Position numbers and translations under genes: made by a program | Notes under the pieces: generated by a model | Told to the model about the DNA's origin: nothing | Database searches by the model: none | What the model saw: the letters and a program-made list of their open reading frames with translations, nothing else | Shown here: in pieces, positions 31,305-42,110 of the stretch | Position numbering within the stretch: position 1 is the stretch's first letter | How the letters are laid out: every line of letters begins with the position of its first letter | Assembly: GCA_036936605.1 (NCBI GenBank) | Contig: JAUPFV010000005.1 | Coordinates: 127,342,453-127,406,452 of the forward strand | Source: Limnanthes douglasii subsp. nivea | Taxonomy: Eukaryota; Streptophyta; Magnoliopsida; Brassicales; Limnanthaceae | Length of the DNA stretch: 64,000 bases | Direction: 5' to 3'

Positions 31305-34293
31305 ATGTTCACAGCAAGAAACGCCCTAGTAAAAGGTGGGTGGCTTAACTTATCGGAGTTAGAAAAAGCTCAAAAAGTCGAGAGAGAAAAAACGCATTGT
31401 TGCAGGCCTCCCTGTTTCTCCTGTTGACAAGCCTGATGCACCAAGCTCGGAGCCTGATCGGGGTTCATCTTCTGCCAAGAGTTCTATACCCAGAAGGTTA
31501 TTCCAGCCCATTCTGTCTCCAATCGCCTCGGGCTCATCGGTTCAAGAGTCAGAGTCTGTTGTTGAATCAGAACAGGTGGTTACAAGCCTTAGAAAACCTT
31601 CCCCATTCATTACTATGCGGTCAGATGCTGATATTTCCCCGGAGAAGCTGGTGGATAGACGAAAGGGGTCGTTTGGTAAAAGGGCAGGCTGCTGGCACAC
31701 AACCTAAACAAAAATCCACGCCTTCGAAATCCGGGGCAAAAAGTAAAACCACTAGGTCAGAAGCACCCATCAAAATTCCCAAAGACAAACTGTCCGGTCC
31801 GGAGGCAACTAGCTCAAGTCTTCGAAAAGAGACCTACGGGTCCGAGCCCCAGCCGGACCCTAGACCACAAGGAAGAGAGGACGCTCAACAATCCGGAGGG
31901 CCTACTGAGCCAACCACTAGCTCCTCTCTTCCTAAAACAGCTGACAATCCCTCCATGGTAATGGAGAACGTAATGGAGAACAACGTCAAAGAAGCCCCTT
32001 TTGAGACTAACGTCTCCGGGCAAACAAGCAAGACTGCCACTACTAGGAAGAGCAAAGGCAAGAAAAAAGTATGTTTAAAGCATCCGGACCTGCCGGAGTG
32101 CCTTGTGGGAAAAGTGGGGCCTTGTTTCCACAAAGTAAGTGTTAAATATCTGCTGGCCATGCAGAAGATCAATTACGCTTTCATTCACACAGCTGAACTT
32201 GACCGGATGAGGACGAAGTGGGGGGGGGGGGGGGGGCTCCAGAGAATGTTAAAGTAAGGATTCCAATTGATCCGGAGATGCCTATGGACGGTAAGCTCAA
32301 CGAGATTGTCTTCTATACTGAGTTATTCAAATGGGGACTTAGGTTTCCCTTGGACTCAGAAATAGTCAGATATTTTCATCTGATAAAGCTTTGCCCAAGT
32401 CAGATAAGCCCTAATGCATGGTTCACCCTCATGGCATGTATCATGGCTTCAAGGCTCTCAGGAATTCCTCTTCCGATGGAGCAATTTGCTGCTGTAGCAA
32501 GCCTCTGCAGAAATCATGTCATCCCTTTCAATCACTTCAACATGAGTGACAACTACAAGGTGGTGGATGACTTACTCGAGTCAGAGAAAAGTTGGAAGAC
32601 TCAATTTCTGTTCATCAGCGGTGCGTGGGAGAATGGGAACAAAATTAAAGCTGGTGTCAACCCAAGCATGCTTACCAGCAGATGGCGAAGTGATGGTAAC
32701 AATCTCACTACATACTTCTATTTTTGCTTATAACAAAAACCTTTTATCTAAATCTTCTTCTACTGCTTTTTGGTAGTGCTCCCCAAGGACTTCAACGATT
32801 ACTTAGAGGCTGGGCAGGCTACCTGTGCCAAGCTAAATGCTTGGACTGCTGAAACCTGGGGAAACCGCTTCCACAACTACTTTACCGAAGGCAATTTAAC
32901 CAGATCATATCTTTGGAATACAACCGACCGGAGGGATCTGTCTTGGGAGGAATTAACCACTCCACCCCCTCCGGGACTGATTCTCCGAAAGACAGAAGGG
33001 AAGGATAGAAAATTGGTCTTGTCAAGCAGAGCTAAAGCCCCAAGCAAGATGAAGGGCAAAAAAGTTAAGGCCAAGCCAGGTGTGGTAGATGCCAATCCTA
33101 CCGAGGTGGAGGAAGCTGTCCCAACAAACCCAGAGGGACAAGATCAAGGTCAGATCGATGATGCCTTACTACAAGTGGTGGAGCACGAGAGTACCAAGGA
33201 AGTAACTAGGTCTCCAAAACCTCAAAAGGTCTCCAAAAAGGTCAGAAAACGGGGAGCAGAAAGTGGAGACCGGGATGCCAAGAAAAAGAAAACCTCCAAG
33301 GGAGACAAGTTTTCTCTCCGGGCTCCGGAGCCACTACCTCCTGTTGACCCTACTGACGCCACTCAAGCAGAAGAGATCCTTGGTGACTTTCAAACCGGAG
33401 AGGGTGCAGGAGGGAATATCAATATTGATGGTGTCGACATCAGTGGGCTTGATGGGATTGGTCTTTACTTCGAAAACCTTCCCAACGATGATTTTGCTGG
33501 GCCCTACCTCCCCCCAAGTTCTGCGAACCTTGTCACATTCAATGGTAGGTCTTTTTCTGTCTCAAGTGAGAGAGACGTTATCGCTCACTCTTTACTGAGC
33601 AATGTCTAGCCAGTGCTTACCTTGGAGAAGCAAGTGCGCAACCAGACAGCCATCATCAATACCCTCAATTCTGACAAGGAGAAATTGTCTAGCGACCTTT
33701 TTAGTGCCAACCAAAATACTAAGGAATTGAGGAAAGAGAATGAGGAGTTGAAAAAACGTCAGGAGGACTTGGTCAACAGGTTGGCCACTTCAGAAGGAGT
33801 TGTCAAAGAACTCCAATTAAAGCAATCCGACCTGGAAAGAGACCTATTTTCTTCAAAAGAGGAGGTGAATGCTAAAGATAGCACCATTGAGGCCTTAACT
33901 AATGACAAGATCTCTATTGAAAACAGTGTGTCCAAGGCTGATCAAGAAAAGGCTGACTTGCTAAGGGAGCAGGAGAAAACAATCCAGGCTAGGATTGATG
34001 CTTATACCAATGAGGTGATAGATTCTCAGGAGGCGAGGTATGCTGAAGTCAAGTCAGATATGGTCCTGCTCTTCCATGAAAAATTTCCGAAGAGGACCTT
34101 GGGAGATTTATGGCGATTCGTGGAGTACGAAGACCTTCCTCATCATACCATGGCAGATGGTGATAAGTATAACTACTCCAGTGGCTGGGATAACACCACT
34201 GATGAAGAAGAAGAGACTGGGGAGAGTCCGGATGATGACCCAAAGAAGAAGAAACCAAGTGAGGTTGAGCCATCTACAAAATCTCAATCTTAA
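31305..34293 (+). pseudogene. Tat-B antisense gene (aORF), two exons, broken
   Basis: ATG 31305 begins MFTARNALVKGGWLNLSELE. Exon 1 runs to 32695 and exon 2 from 32777 to the stop at 34291-34293; together about 970 codons. Exon 1 has a Ser/Lys/Pro-rich region, then the conserved block KHPDLPECLVGKVGPCFHK, NYAFIHTAELDRMRTKW, and WGLRFPLDSEIVRYFHLIKL. Exon 2 has GQATCAKLNAWTAETWGNRF, basic clusters (AKKKKTSKG) that could be nuclear signals, acidic stretches and a coiled coil of about 140 residues (33613-34030). Breaks are a frameshift in an A run near 31385, an expanded G17 run (32220-32236) that shifts frame, and a TAG at 33607-33609. Its role is unknown. Confidence 0.87.
32696..32776 (+). other. 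Phase-1 intron in Tat-B aORF
   Basis: The 81-base interval starts GTAACAATC after AAGTGATG and ends TTTTTGGTAG before TGCTCCCC. Its removal joins Asp-Val-Leu-Pro-Lys. Tat-A and Tat-C have introns at the same codon and phase. The interval contains in-frame stops, so the protein cannot be read through it. Confidence 0.87.
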
Positions 34294-34718
34294 AGTATCA
34301 ATTATCTTTTTAATTTTCTTGTGATTGAACCAAAGTTCTTGGATGGCCAAGACATTTTTTGTAACCATGTCTGGTCCTTGTCCGGATAAACCTTTCTTGT
34401 TTAGACAATTCAAAGTCCTTGGATGGCCAAGGCATTTCGTATGTTTTAATGGGTAGTTTCATTTTGCACAACTCTTGTATTCTTTCATAGTTTTTCAATT
34501 TTGGTGGCTAATGTTTAAACAGCGCTTAGTTATTTCACAAATATTTTAAAGTGAGAGTGTTTAAATTCTCCGATGACAAATGTTTAAGTAGTCATCATTC
34601 CTCCAATTTAATCCGGTCTGTTCAATAAAAAATTTCAACGAAAACTATTAACTGAAAAAAAAAATATGCCCCCAAATATTTACATGAATTTTCAAACAAG
34701 TAAATATTTATATAGTTT

Positions 34719-35913
34719 TTACTCCAAGTACAAACGGAGGTGCTCAATGTTCCAAGGGTGATTCAAAATCCTTCTATCTTTGTCTTGGAGCCGGTATGTC
34801 CCAGGCTTAAGCTTTTCAGTGACCATATAAGGTCCTTCCCAAGTTGGAGCTAACTTACCGAACTGCTTCTCTTTAGTATGTAGGAAACATTTTCTTAATA
34901 CCTTATCCCCTGGTTGAAAATCCCTTCTCTTAACTTTTGAAGCAAACCTGCTTCTCATCAAACCTTGATAGTGTGCAACTCTAAGGTGAGCATTAACTCT
35001 TCTTTCTTCTATTAAGTCAAGCTGGCCTCTGATTGCCACTTCGTTAGCGTGTTCGGAAATATTATGAACTCGAAATGAAGGAAGAGTAGCTTCTATGGGA
35101 GCTATGGCATCCATCCCATATACTAAAGAAAAAGGAGACTCTTGTGTTGCAGCCCCAGGAGTAGTCCGGTAAGCCCACAAGACTTATTGCAAGTAACTTG
35201 GCCATTTTCTAGCAGTCCCTTCTAAATTCTTCTTCAGACCGGACAGTATTTCCTGTTAGCCACTTCAACTTGACCGTTTGTCTGTGGGTGGAAAGGAGAA
35301 GAAAATAAGTGTTGAATGCCTCTAGAGGCACAGAAAGCCTCCATTTCCTTATTGTCGAATTGTGGCCCATTGTCTGTTGTTATCTTCTGTGGTATTCCAA
35401 ATCTGCAACAAATGTTAGACATAATGAATTTGATAACAGGTTTCGATGTAGTTCCTGCCAATGGGCCGCTTTGATCCACTTCGAAAAGTAATCAATAGAA
35501 ACAATTATAGTTCTGCACCCCCCGGATGCCATGGGTAGAGGTCCCACCAAATCCAACCCCCACCGAGCAAAAGGTACTGGCTCAGAAATTGACTCCAAAG
35601 GGACAGCTGGGGTATGAATTTCATTACCATATCGTTGGCATGGATCACACTTTTTTACCAACTCTTTGGCATCTTGCATTATGGAGGGCCAATAGTACCC
35701 AGCTAATAAAACTCTTCTAGTCAGAGCCCTGAATCCATAGTGTGCTGATCCCTCACCATTATGTAATTCGGAGAGCACTATTTGAGACTCATCGACCCCC
35801 AAACATTGTAAGAGGGGTTTACTATAAGACTTCTTATAAAGAATATCTCTTAGGATGACAAAACCACGAGCCTTGTACTTTACTTTTCTTGTTATTGCTT
35901 TTTCCGGAGGCAA
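34719..35913 (-). pseudogene. Tat-B integrase
   Basis: Minus-strand codons run from MPPEKAITRKVKYKARGFVI through the zinc region (SELHNGEGSAHYGFRALTRR, then KKCDPCQRYGNEIH) to the core. The core has the first Asp in WGLDLVGPLP, the second in ITTDNGPQFDNKE, and the Glu in HPQTNGQVEVANR. A frameshift falls near 35440 in the core, and stops are near 35180-35235. The C-terminal part has MWAYRTTPGAATQESPFSLV and ends LRLYLE and stop at 34719. The three acidic residues are all present. Integrase inserts the cDNA into chromosomes; the frame breaks make it inactive. Confidence 0.9.
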
Positions 35914-35970
35914 GATGCCAGCTGAGAGATATTGAAGGAGAGGAAATCTCCAATCTCGAGGCTGCTTTAT

Positions 35971-36399
35971 CTATATATGCAAACTTTCTTCTTCCTTATC
36001 CGGATTGATTTGAATGGATGGGCATTCTTGCACATGTATCCAAGGGTAGGACTCAGAGTAAGCTATGGTTGCCAATGAGTCGGCTAGTGTATTTTCTGTT
36101 CGAGGTATGTTCTCATAAGTGACGCTTTTGGAATTGAGTGCCACTTCTTTGAGGATGAATAAATATTTAATCAGCTGTTCTTTCTTAGCTTCGGACTGAC
36201 CTTGTGCATGATGGATAAGAAGCTGAGAGTCGCTCATTAACCTGACTCTTTTCGCTCCACAAATGAGAGCCAACTTTAAACCAGCTATAGCAGCCTCATA
36301 TTCAAACTCATTAGTGGAAGCCCTAAATGCAAAGCATATAGCCTGGTACATTCTGTCACCGTACAGAGAGGTTAAACATATCCCAGCACCACAACCCAT
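35971..36399 (-). pseudogene. Tat-B second (archaeal-type) RNase H
   Basis: The domain reads GCGAGICLTSLYG, then STNEFEYEAAIAGLKLALIC, GAKRVRLMSDSQLLIHHAQG and IPRTENTLADSLATIA. These are the GxGI, NE-EYEA, SDSQL and N-LAD-LA motifs of the extra RNase H of Tat elements, between the original RNase H and integrase. Most of its acidic residues are present. The upstream end is cut by a stop and frame change near 36400, and the linker to the first RNase H has more stops (for example near 36467 and 36570). Confidence 0.88.
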
Positions 36400-36569
36400 G
36401 GTGCTTGATCACCGTCAGTCCGGATGAGCCATACTTTTTTATCTTTTACTCAGGTTGCTTGTTTAGTATCTCAATCTGAGTGAAATTTAACTAAGAACTC
36501 AACCACTGCTTGGGCTTTGGCTGCTGTTCGAGGGGCAAAATCAATATCATAGTCTCCCCATTCCACTGA

Positions 36570-37835
36570 TCACTTGGTCATTCTACTTGAAATGTCGGCT
36601 TTTTGGAGAACGTTTTTCAAGGGAAAAGACGTCCGGACAATAATAGGATGAACTTGAAAATAAGGTCTCATCTTCCTCGCAGCAACCACCAGGGCTAGTG
36701 CTAATTTTTCAAGTTTTAAATAGCGGTTTTCTGCATCTATCAAGCTCTTGCTGATGTAATACACTGGATGAGGATAATTATCTACTTCCCTTACCAACAC
36801 TGCACTTATGGCACAACTAGAGACTGCCAAGTATACAAAGAGAGTCTCTCCATCAACGGGCTTAAACAAAGTCTTGGGGGAGGACAAATGCTTCTTAATT
36901 TCATCGAAGGCCTCATCACTCTGTGAGGACCAGTTAAAGTCCTTTGCACCTTTCAAAGTTTGAAAAAACGAGGCACACCTGTCCGAAGACCTTGAAATGA
37001 AACGATTTAGTGCAGCCAGCCTCCCAGTCAATCGTTGTACTTCTTTAATATTTCGAGGAGGCTCCATTTCTAGTAAAGCACTAAGCTGGTCCGGATCAGG
37101 CTGTATCCCTTGCTCACTTATCACATACCCCAAGAATTTCCCGGACTGCACTCCAAAGACACACTTTTCTGGGTTTAATTTCAAATTTACTTTTACTAAG
37201 TTAGCAAAAGTTTCTTGGAGATCTGCCAAGTGTAACTCTTCGTCCACACTTTTCACCATCAAGTCGTCGATGTAAACTTCCATGTTTCTTCCAATTTGAT
37301 CAGCAAAAGCCTTGTTTACCAACCTCTAATAAGTAGCCCCGACATTTTTTAAACCAAATGGCATTACCTTGTAACAATGAAGGCCCCTATAAGTAACAAA
37401 TGTAGTATGTTCTTGATCCTTCGGATCCACTTGAATCTGATTATACCCGGAGAAGGCATCCAAAAAGGATAGCAGCTTGTTTCCAGATGTGGAGTCCACC
37501 AACTGATCAATTCAGGGGACCGGGTATAAATCATTTGGGCAAGCTCTGTTGAGATCTGTGAAATCGATGCACATACGCCATTTGTCATTTTTCTTTTTTA
37601 CCAATACCGGGTTGGCTGTCCATAAAGGGTATTGAGATTCCTTTTTGTGCCCCATTTTAGTAAGCCGGTCGATCTCTTGAACTATGACATCAGCCTTTTC
37701 CTTAGAAAAGGCTCTTCTCTTTTGTACCATAGGTGCTATGTCCCTTCGGATGGACAATTGGTGTGATATAATATCTGCTGGTACTCTGGTAACATCAGAA
37801 TTGCACCAAGCAAAAACATGCTGATGGTCTTTCAA
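36570..37835 (-). pseudogene. Tat-B reverse transcriptase and first RNase H
   Basis: RT begins with HVFAWCNSDVTRVPADIISH, then MCIDFTDLNRACPNDLYPVP, a TGA at about 37512, LLSFLDAFSGYNQIQVDPKD, VMPFGLKNVGATY, a TAG at about 37326 and the catalytic MEVYIDDLMVKS (near 37270). The connection is PPRNIKEVQRLTGRLAALNR. The first RNase H retains YLAVSSCAISAVLVREVDN and ENRYLKLEKLALALVVAARK, but the usual starting Asp has become Leu-Ala; such degenerate RNase H copies are expected where a second RNase H is present. It ends at a stop at 36570. Confidence 0.9.
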
Positions 37836-38003
37836 GAATTTTTACATTTTACCCTTTAATTTCGATGTCATCTTGGATCCTATCTTGACACTTTTTCCTT
37901 CAGCCAGAGAGTGAGTTTCAACTTTTTCAATTGGTATTAAAACACCAGGGGTCTCTCTGGGGTCATCAATTTCACCCTCTCCCCTAGAGGGCCCCTCAAA
38001 CTG

Positions 38004-38550
38004 CTATTCCTCATTGATCCGAACTGCCCCCAACGTCCGAGGAGCCAGTGCAGTTGCATAACACTCTCTTGCTACCTTTTGGCTGCTCCGAACTACTCCC
38101 ACTTGGCCTTGCACAGCATACTTCAAGCATTGGTGGACTGTTGAGGCCACGACATGCATCCTAGAGAGCCAAGATCTCCCAAGAATAGCGTTATAACAAG
38201 TGGGAGAATCCACCACAGCGAATAGTATTCTAACCATCTTTTTAAAAGAGCCTTTGCCCAACAACACCTCCTCCTCGAACTCTCCGATCACATCTTCTGA
38301 GCTTCTAGTGAAACCCACAATTGATCTGTTCCAACGCTGAATTACTGTTGGATTCTTCATTTTTTTTGTAGGAAGTTAAAAAGAGAATATTGGCTGAACT
38401 TCCGGTATCCACCAAAATTCGCCTTATATCATTGCCTCCAATGGATGCTCCTATGACCACAGAATCTTCATGTGGACCAGCGATATCCCTCAGATCATCC
38501 TCGTCAAAAACAATAAAAGGAAAAGGAATTTGCGATTGATAGGAGGTCAT
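38004..38550 (-). pseudogene. Tat-B aspartic protease
   Basis: Minus-strand codons PHEDSVVIGASIGGNDIRRI followed by LVDTGSSANILF show the retropepsin active site (DTGSSAN) near 38410. A frameshift near 38370, in a T/A-rich run, separates it from the next part, which has YNAILGRSWLSRMHVVASTV, the ILGR flap-end motif. The protease would release the mature proteins from the polyprotein. It follows gag with a frame change at about 38560. Confidence 0.88.
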
Positions 38551-38570
38551 GCCTCCTTTAAGCTGGGTAG

Positions 38571-40428
38571 CTAAAGTATGAACGTGCCTCTTTCCGAAGA
38601 AGCATTTGGTGGAGTCATGGTGTCCCCTCCGAATATTGTAAGTGATTCAAAAAAGTTAATAAGTCCGGACACCGTCTTGCAACGCTCCATGATAACACCC
38701 ATTTTATTCCGGGTTGGATCAGGGTCCAAGTATTCTGACTCTACATCGAACCTCTTAATTATCACCATAGCCCCATCCGGAGCCGATGTGCCTGCATTAT
38801 TTGGACCAGCCCAATGAACACTATCAGGCCTATTTCCACCTCTTATTTTAGTATATGCCCCCAAATTGCCTCTTTCAATCAAGTTCTGCACTTCTTGTTT
38901 CAACGCAATACAATCTTCAGTGGTATGACCAGTATCATGATGATACTGGCTAAAACAATTATTACGGTTATCCCTATGAGACTGTAATGCAGCCGGCCTT
39001 CTGTAGTGTACTTTGTCTTTTGTTTTGTCATAAATGGTGGCTACATTTTCTTTCACCTCAGCAAACCACTCCGGTTGAACCCAAGGCCCTCGTTTAATTC
39101 TAGATTGTTGACTATGGGCTGGTGCAGCTGGCTAAGACTGAGCTTTGGCTCTGTTATGACCCTGTCCGGCTTCCTTGGCCTTGTTCCCGGACTGGTTTTT
39201 GTTTGGATTTGGTGCAGCCGGAGCAGACCTCACCTGCCTGTGCACCCTAGTTTTCTTTGTTTCATCTACATTAATCTGCTTTCCGACCTGATTCAGCAGA
39301 CCTCCCCATGTCATGGCTTTTTTCCTGGTTACTGAATCAGCCAAGTTTCCAGGGTTTAAGCCCTGCCTCAGAGAAGCTATTGCTACTTGTTCAAAGCAAT
39401 CAGCCAATCCATTTTTGGTATTCACAAAACGACTTATGTATTCTTTTAAGGATTCGTTTGGTTCTTGTGCACAATGGATAATTGTGTCTCCATTGCCCTT
39501 TACCTCCTTACTTCCAACAAACTGTCTCCGAAAGGCCACCCAAAAAGTATCAAAATTTCTGATGCAGCCTTGTGGCAAACTGTTGTACCACTTCAGAACA
39601 CTCCCCGTAAATAAATGGGAGAATTCTCTACAAAGTAACTTGTCGTCATCATCGAAATTCATCATGAAATTTTTGAATTGTTCCAAGTGGTTATCCGGGT
39701 CTTTACTGCCATCGTAGTTTTCCATTTTTGTACTGTCAAACCTCTTAGGAAGGTTTCCGGACAGTATCTTAGAGGACAATGGAGATTGTCTCCAATTCCG
39801 GCCACGACTGAAAACGGTATCCTCATTAGGAGTTGCAAAGATACTTGGTTCATCATAGAAGAAAAAAGGATCCATTAGCAATCGATCTACATGTCTCCGG
39901 CTATGAGACGACCCTTTGCCTATATGCCTCTTTAACCTTCCATGCATATGCCTTTTTCTTGAATACTTCTTAACCAATTTTTGTTTCTTTTTAGAACGGC
40001 CCTCATCACTGCTGGATGACAAGGACTCTTCAACTCCATCTTCATTTGAGGAGCTACTGGAAGACTCTGAGTCTGAATCAGAGCTCTCCACCGGTTTAGA
40101 CCGGTGAGACTTTTTAGAGCTAGCATGAGTCTTTTTTGCACTCACATGAGTTTTTGATGGCTCATGCTCTCTGGGGTTGTCAGTATGATGAGCTACTGAC
40201 GCCTTAGAATTTTTTTTTGCGCCTATATCTGCCCTCTTGACAGCCCTCAGAGCTTCTATTTCAGCTTTTAACCTATCTCGCCCCTCGATAATATATTCAT
40301 CATTTTCTCCCACCACTTCTGCCAAAGCTGGTGGTACTTCCTGCACGTCCGGATTAATCCAAACTGATTTTTCTTGATGGTTTTGAATGCTAGATTCAGG
40401 CACCTTCTCCTCCCACTATGGTCGCCAA
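38571..40428 (-). pseudogene. Tat-B gag, without a visible ATG
   Basis: The frame is open from a TAG inside the primer site (near 40416) and reads WEEKVPESSIQNHQEKSVWI. No ATG occurs for about the first 160 codons; GTG at 40403 is the first plausible alternative start. The N-terminal region is Ser- and Lys-rich. The capsid core has YDGSKDPDNHLEQFKNFMMN, GSVLKWYNSLPQGCI and ESLKEYISRFVNTKNGLADC. A stop at about 39132 splits it. The second part has QYHHDTGHTTEDCIALKQEV, a zinc-knuckle-like motif of Tat gag. It ends near 38571. Confidence 0.85.
40411..40428 (-). other. Primer binding site of Tat-B
   Basis: Two bases (AA) inside the LTR end, the minus strand reads TTGGCGACCATAGTGGGA. TGGCGAC-type sites are known from Tat-like elements and have been linked to tRNA-Arg as I recall; I do not assign the tRNA. 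Tat-D has a different site of the TGGCGCCG type, so the two belong to different subfamilies. Confidence 0.7.
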
Positions 40429-40430
40429 TT

Positions 40431-40804
40431 TGGTGTGGTTTATTTTTGGTTGAGGGTAATTTTGTCCAGAGTTTTGCGGTGTTTCAAAGATATTTAATGT
40501 TTGGATAGATTGTAGTGAGAGACTTGAGCTGCCTGGTTGTATTAAATTTTCATTACCCTCATTAATGAAAGTGGTTGGGTATTTATACCCTTAATTGTGG
40601 GCCACATGGGCTTTCGGGTCGACTTATGGATTCGGGTCGAGTTTAAAGACCCATTAGTTTTAAGCAGGTAGGTAATTAGCTTAGTCATGAAGTGATTAAG
40701 TTTTTAGTACATTAGTTCAGTTCGGATGGTTCAGTGGGTGGATGTTGTCCGAATTGCCCCTGTCCGGTTCTCATAAAGAGTGGCAATAAAATCCGGACTC
40801 ATCA
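40431..40804 (-). repeat. 5' LTR of Tat-B
   Basis: It is 374 bp, TGGTGTGGTT to GGACTCATCA on the plus strand, followed by the target duplication AAAGC (40805-40809). It carries the same mid-LTR TATA phrase as the 3' LTR (near 40580), oriented to transcribe gag-pol on the minus strand. Confidence 0.93.
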
Positions 40805-40894
40805 AAAGCCATTAGAGAAACAAAAGTGTGAGTATATGAAACATGTGAGGGTTCTGTTTGTGAGGTTCCTAATATTTTTTGGCATATTATAAAC

Positions 40895-41840
40895 ATGTCA
40901 ACCCATCAAGAAGAAGTCAAAAAGAAGGAAATTGAGAATGAAATTATTCAACAACTTGTGGCTCCAAACCTTCAAATTCATGCGTTGTTGGGAGAGCTGA
41001 TACATATGTTGAGGGATGAAATGGTCCAAGTGCATGAGAGATTGGATAAAGTAGAAGAAAGAACTTCTAGGAGACAACAACATGATGTCCCTAATAGGCA
41101 GCAATGAGGATGTGGTCTGGGGAAAAATGTGGAAGAAGATGTGGATATAGTAGAGCTGAATGAGCAAAATTTATTCCATGGCAGGTCGGGGCACAAATAT
41201 AAGAATAGAGGAGGTAGGATTGGTAGACACATGAGGGATAATGATTTAGGAAACGTAAAGTTTAAGATCCCTTCATTTCAAGGTAAGAATGACCGTGAAA
41301 CATACTTCGACTGCGAAACTAAAATAGAGATGGTGTTTGATTGTCAGAACTACACGAAACAAAAAAAGGTTAAGATCGCTGCAACCAAATTTACTGATTA
41401 CGCCATTGTTTGGTGGGATCAGTTATCGATCACTAGAAGAAGAAATCGAGAACCATCAGTTGATACTTGGGAAAAGATGAAAACGGTAATGAGGAGACGT
41501 TTTGTACCAAGCCATTATTATAGAGGGTTGTATCAAAAATTGCAGAGGTTAAACCAAGGTTCCAAAAGTTTGGATGGGTATCATAACGAAATAGAGGTAA
41601 AAATGATTCAAGATAATTTATGAGAAGATATAGAGACTGTAATGGCTAGATTTTGTATGGTTCAAATCGTGACATTGGAGATATAGTTGAGATGCAACAC
41701 TATGTTAAGCTGACAGCTATGGTACATCAAACAATTAAGGTGTACGAGCAATTAATGTGAAAGAGATTGACAAGGATAAGACAATTTATGCCTACTAGTA
41801 TTTCGTGGAAGACAGCTCCAAACCAAGAAGAGCATATACA
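40895..41840 (+). pseudogene. Gag fragment of another chromovirus-like element
   Basis: ATG 40895 begins MSTHQEEVKKKEIENEIIQQ. After a stop at 41105-41107 the frame continues in the capsid core with FKIPSFQGKNDRETYFDCET, YAIVWWDQLSITRRRNRE and MRRRFVPSHYYRGLYQKLQR. A further stop at 41621-41623 is followed by decayed codons to about 41840. It is related to, but clearly different from, the gag of the G family. No LTR or pol accompanies it. Its upstream leader was split by the Tat-B insertion at AAAGC. Confidence 0.82.
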
Positions 41841-41871
41841 ACAAATTTAAATTTGAGAAATATCATATTAA

Positions 41872-42110
41872 ATCTCTTTAATAGTTCTTCTTGTAACTCT
41901 TTTAATTAAATCATATTAATAGCAATAATATGATTTGCTATTAAACTCATTTAATAATATTCAAACCCTTTTATTTTTCCTTTTTTAATGGATGTGCTTA
42001 TTACTCCGTTAATCAATCACTTTGTTATTAAAGTGATTTGATTTTGAACCCCCCCCCCTCTTTATATTATTAGAATCAGTAACCCAACCACTTGAAATAA
42101 CCTAACATTG
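41872..42110 (-). repeat. Right arm of the large inverted repeat
   Basis: Reverse complement matches the left arm at 29050-29545 minus the SINE. It also contains a run of C (42049-42058) that is not in the left arm. The two arms face each other across Tat-B and the gag fragment. Whether these are terminal inverted repeats of a DNA element or two oppositely placed copies of a dispersed repeat is open. Confidence 0.65.

Larger units (their letters stand above)
30493..40804 (-). mobile_element. Tat-B: full-length Tat-like LTR retrotransposon
   Basis: The 10,312-bp element is flanked by AAAGC at 30488-30492 and 40805-40809. In its own direction (minus) it has a 5' LTR (40431-40804), primer site, gag, protease, RT, RNase H, a second archaeal-type RNase H and integrase. 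A spacer (34294-34718), an antisense gene on the plus strand (31305-34293), a polypurine tract (about 30877-30894) and the 3' LTR (30493-30876) complete it. The LTRs differ at about 16 of 370 aligned bases plus indels. All genes have stops or frameshifts, so it is a decayed but structurally complete copy, and it is the key to reading Tat-A and Tat-C. Confidence 0.95.

Noticed and set aside
32220..32236. G-quadruplex or regulatory G run
   Set aside because: A single uninterrupted run at a site variable between copies is better explained by slippage or sequencing error.
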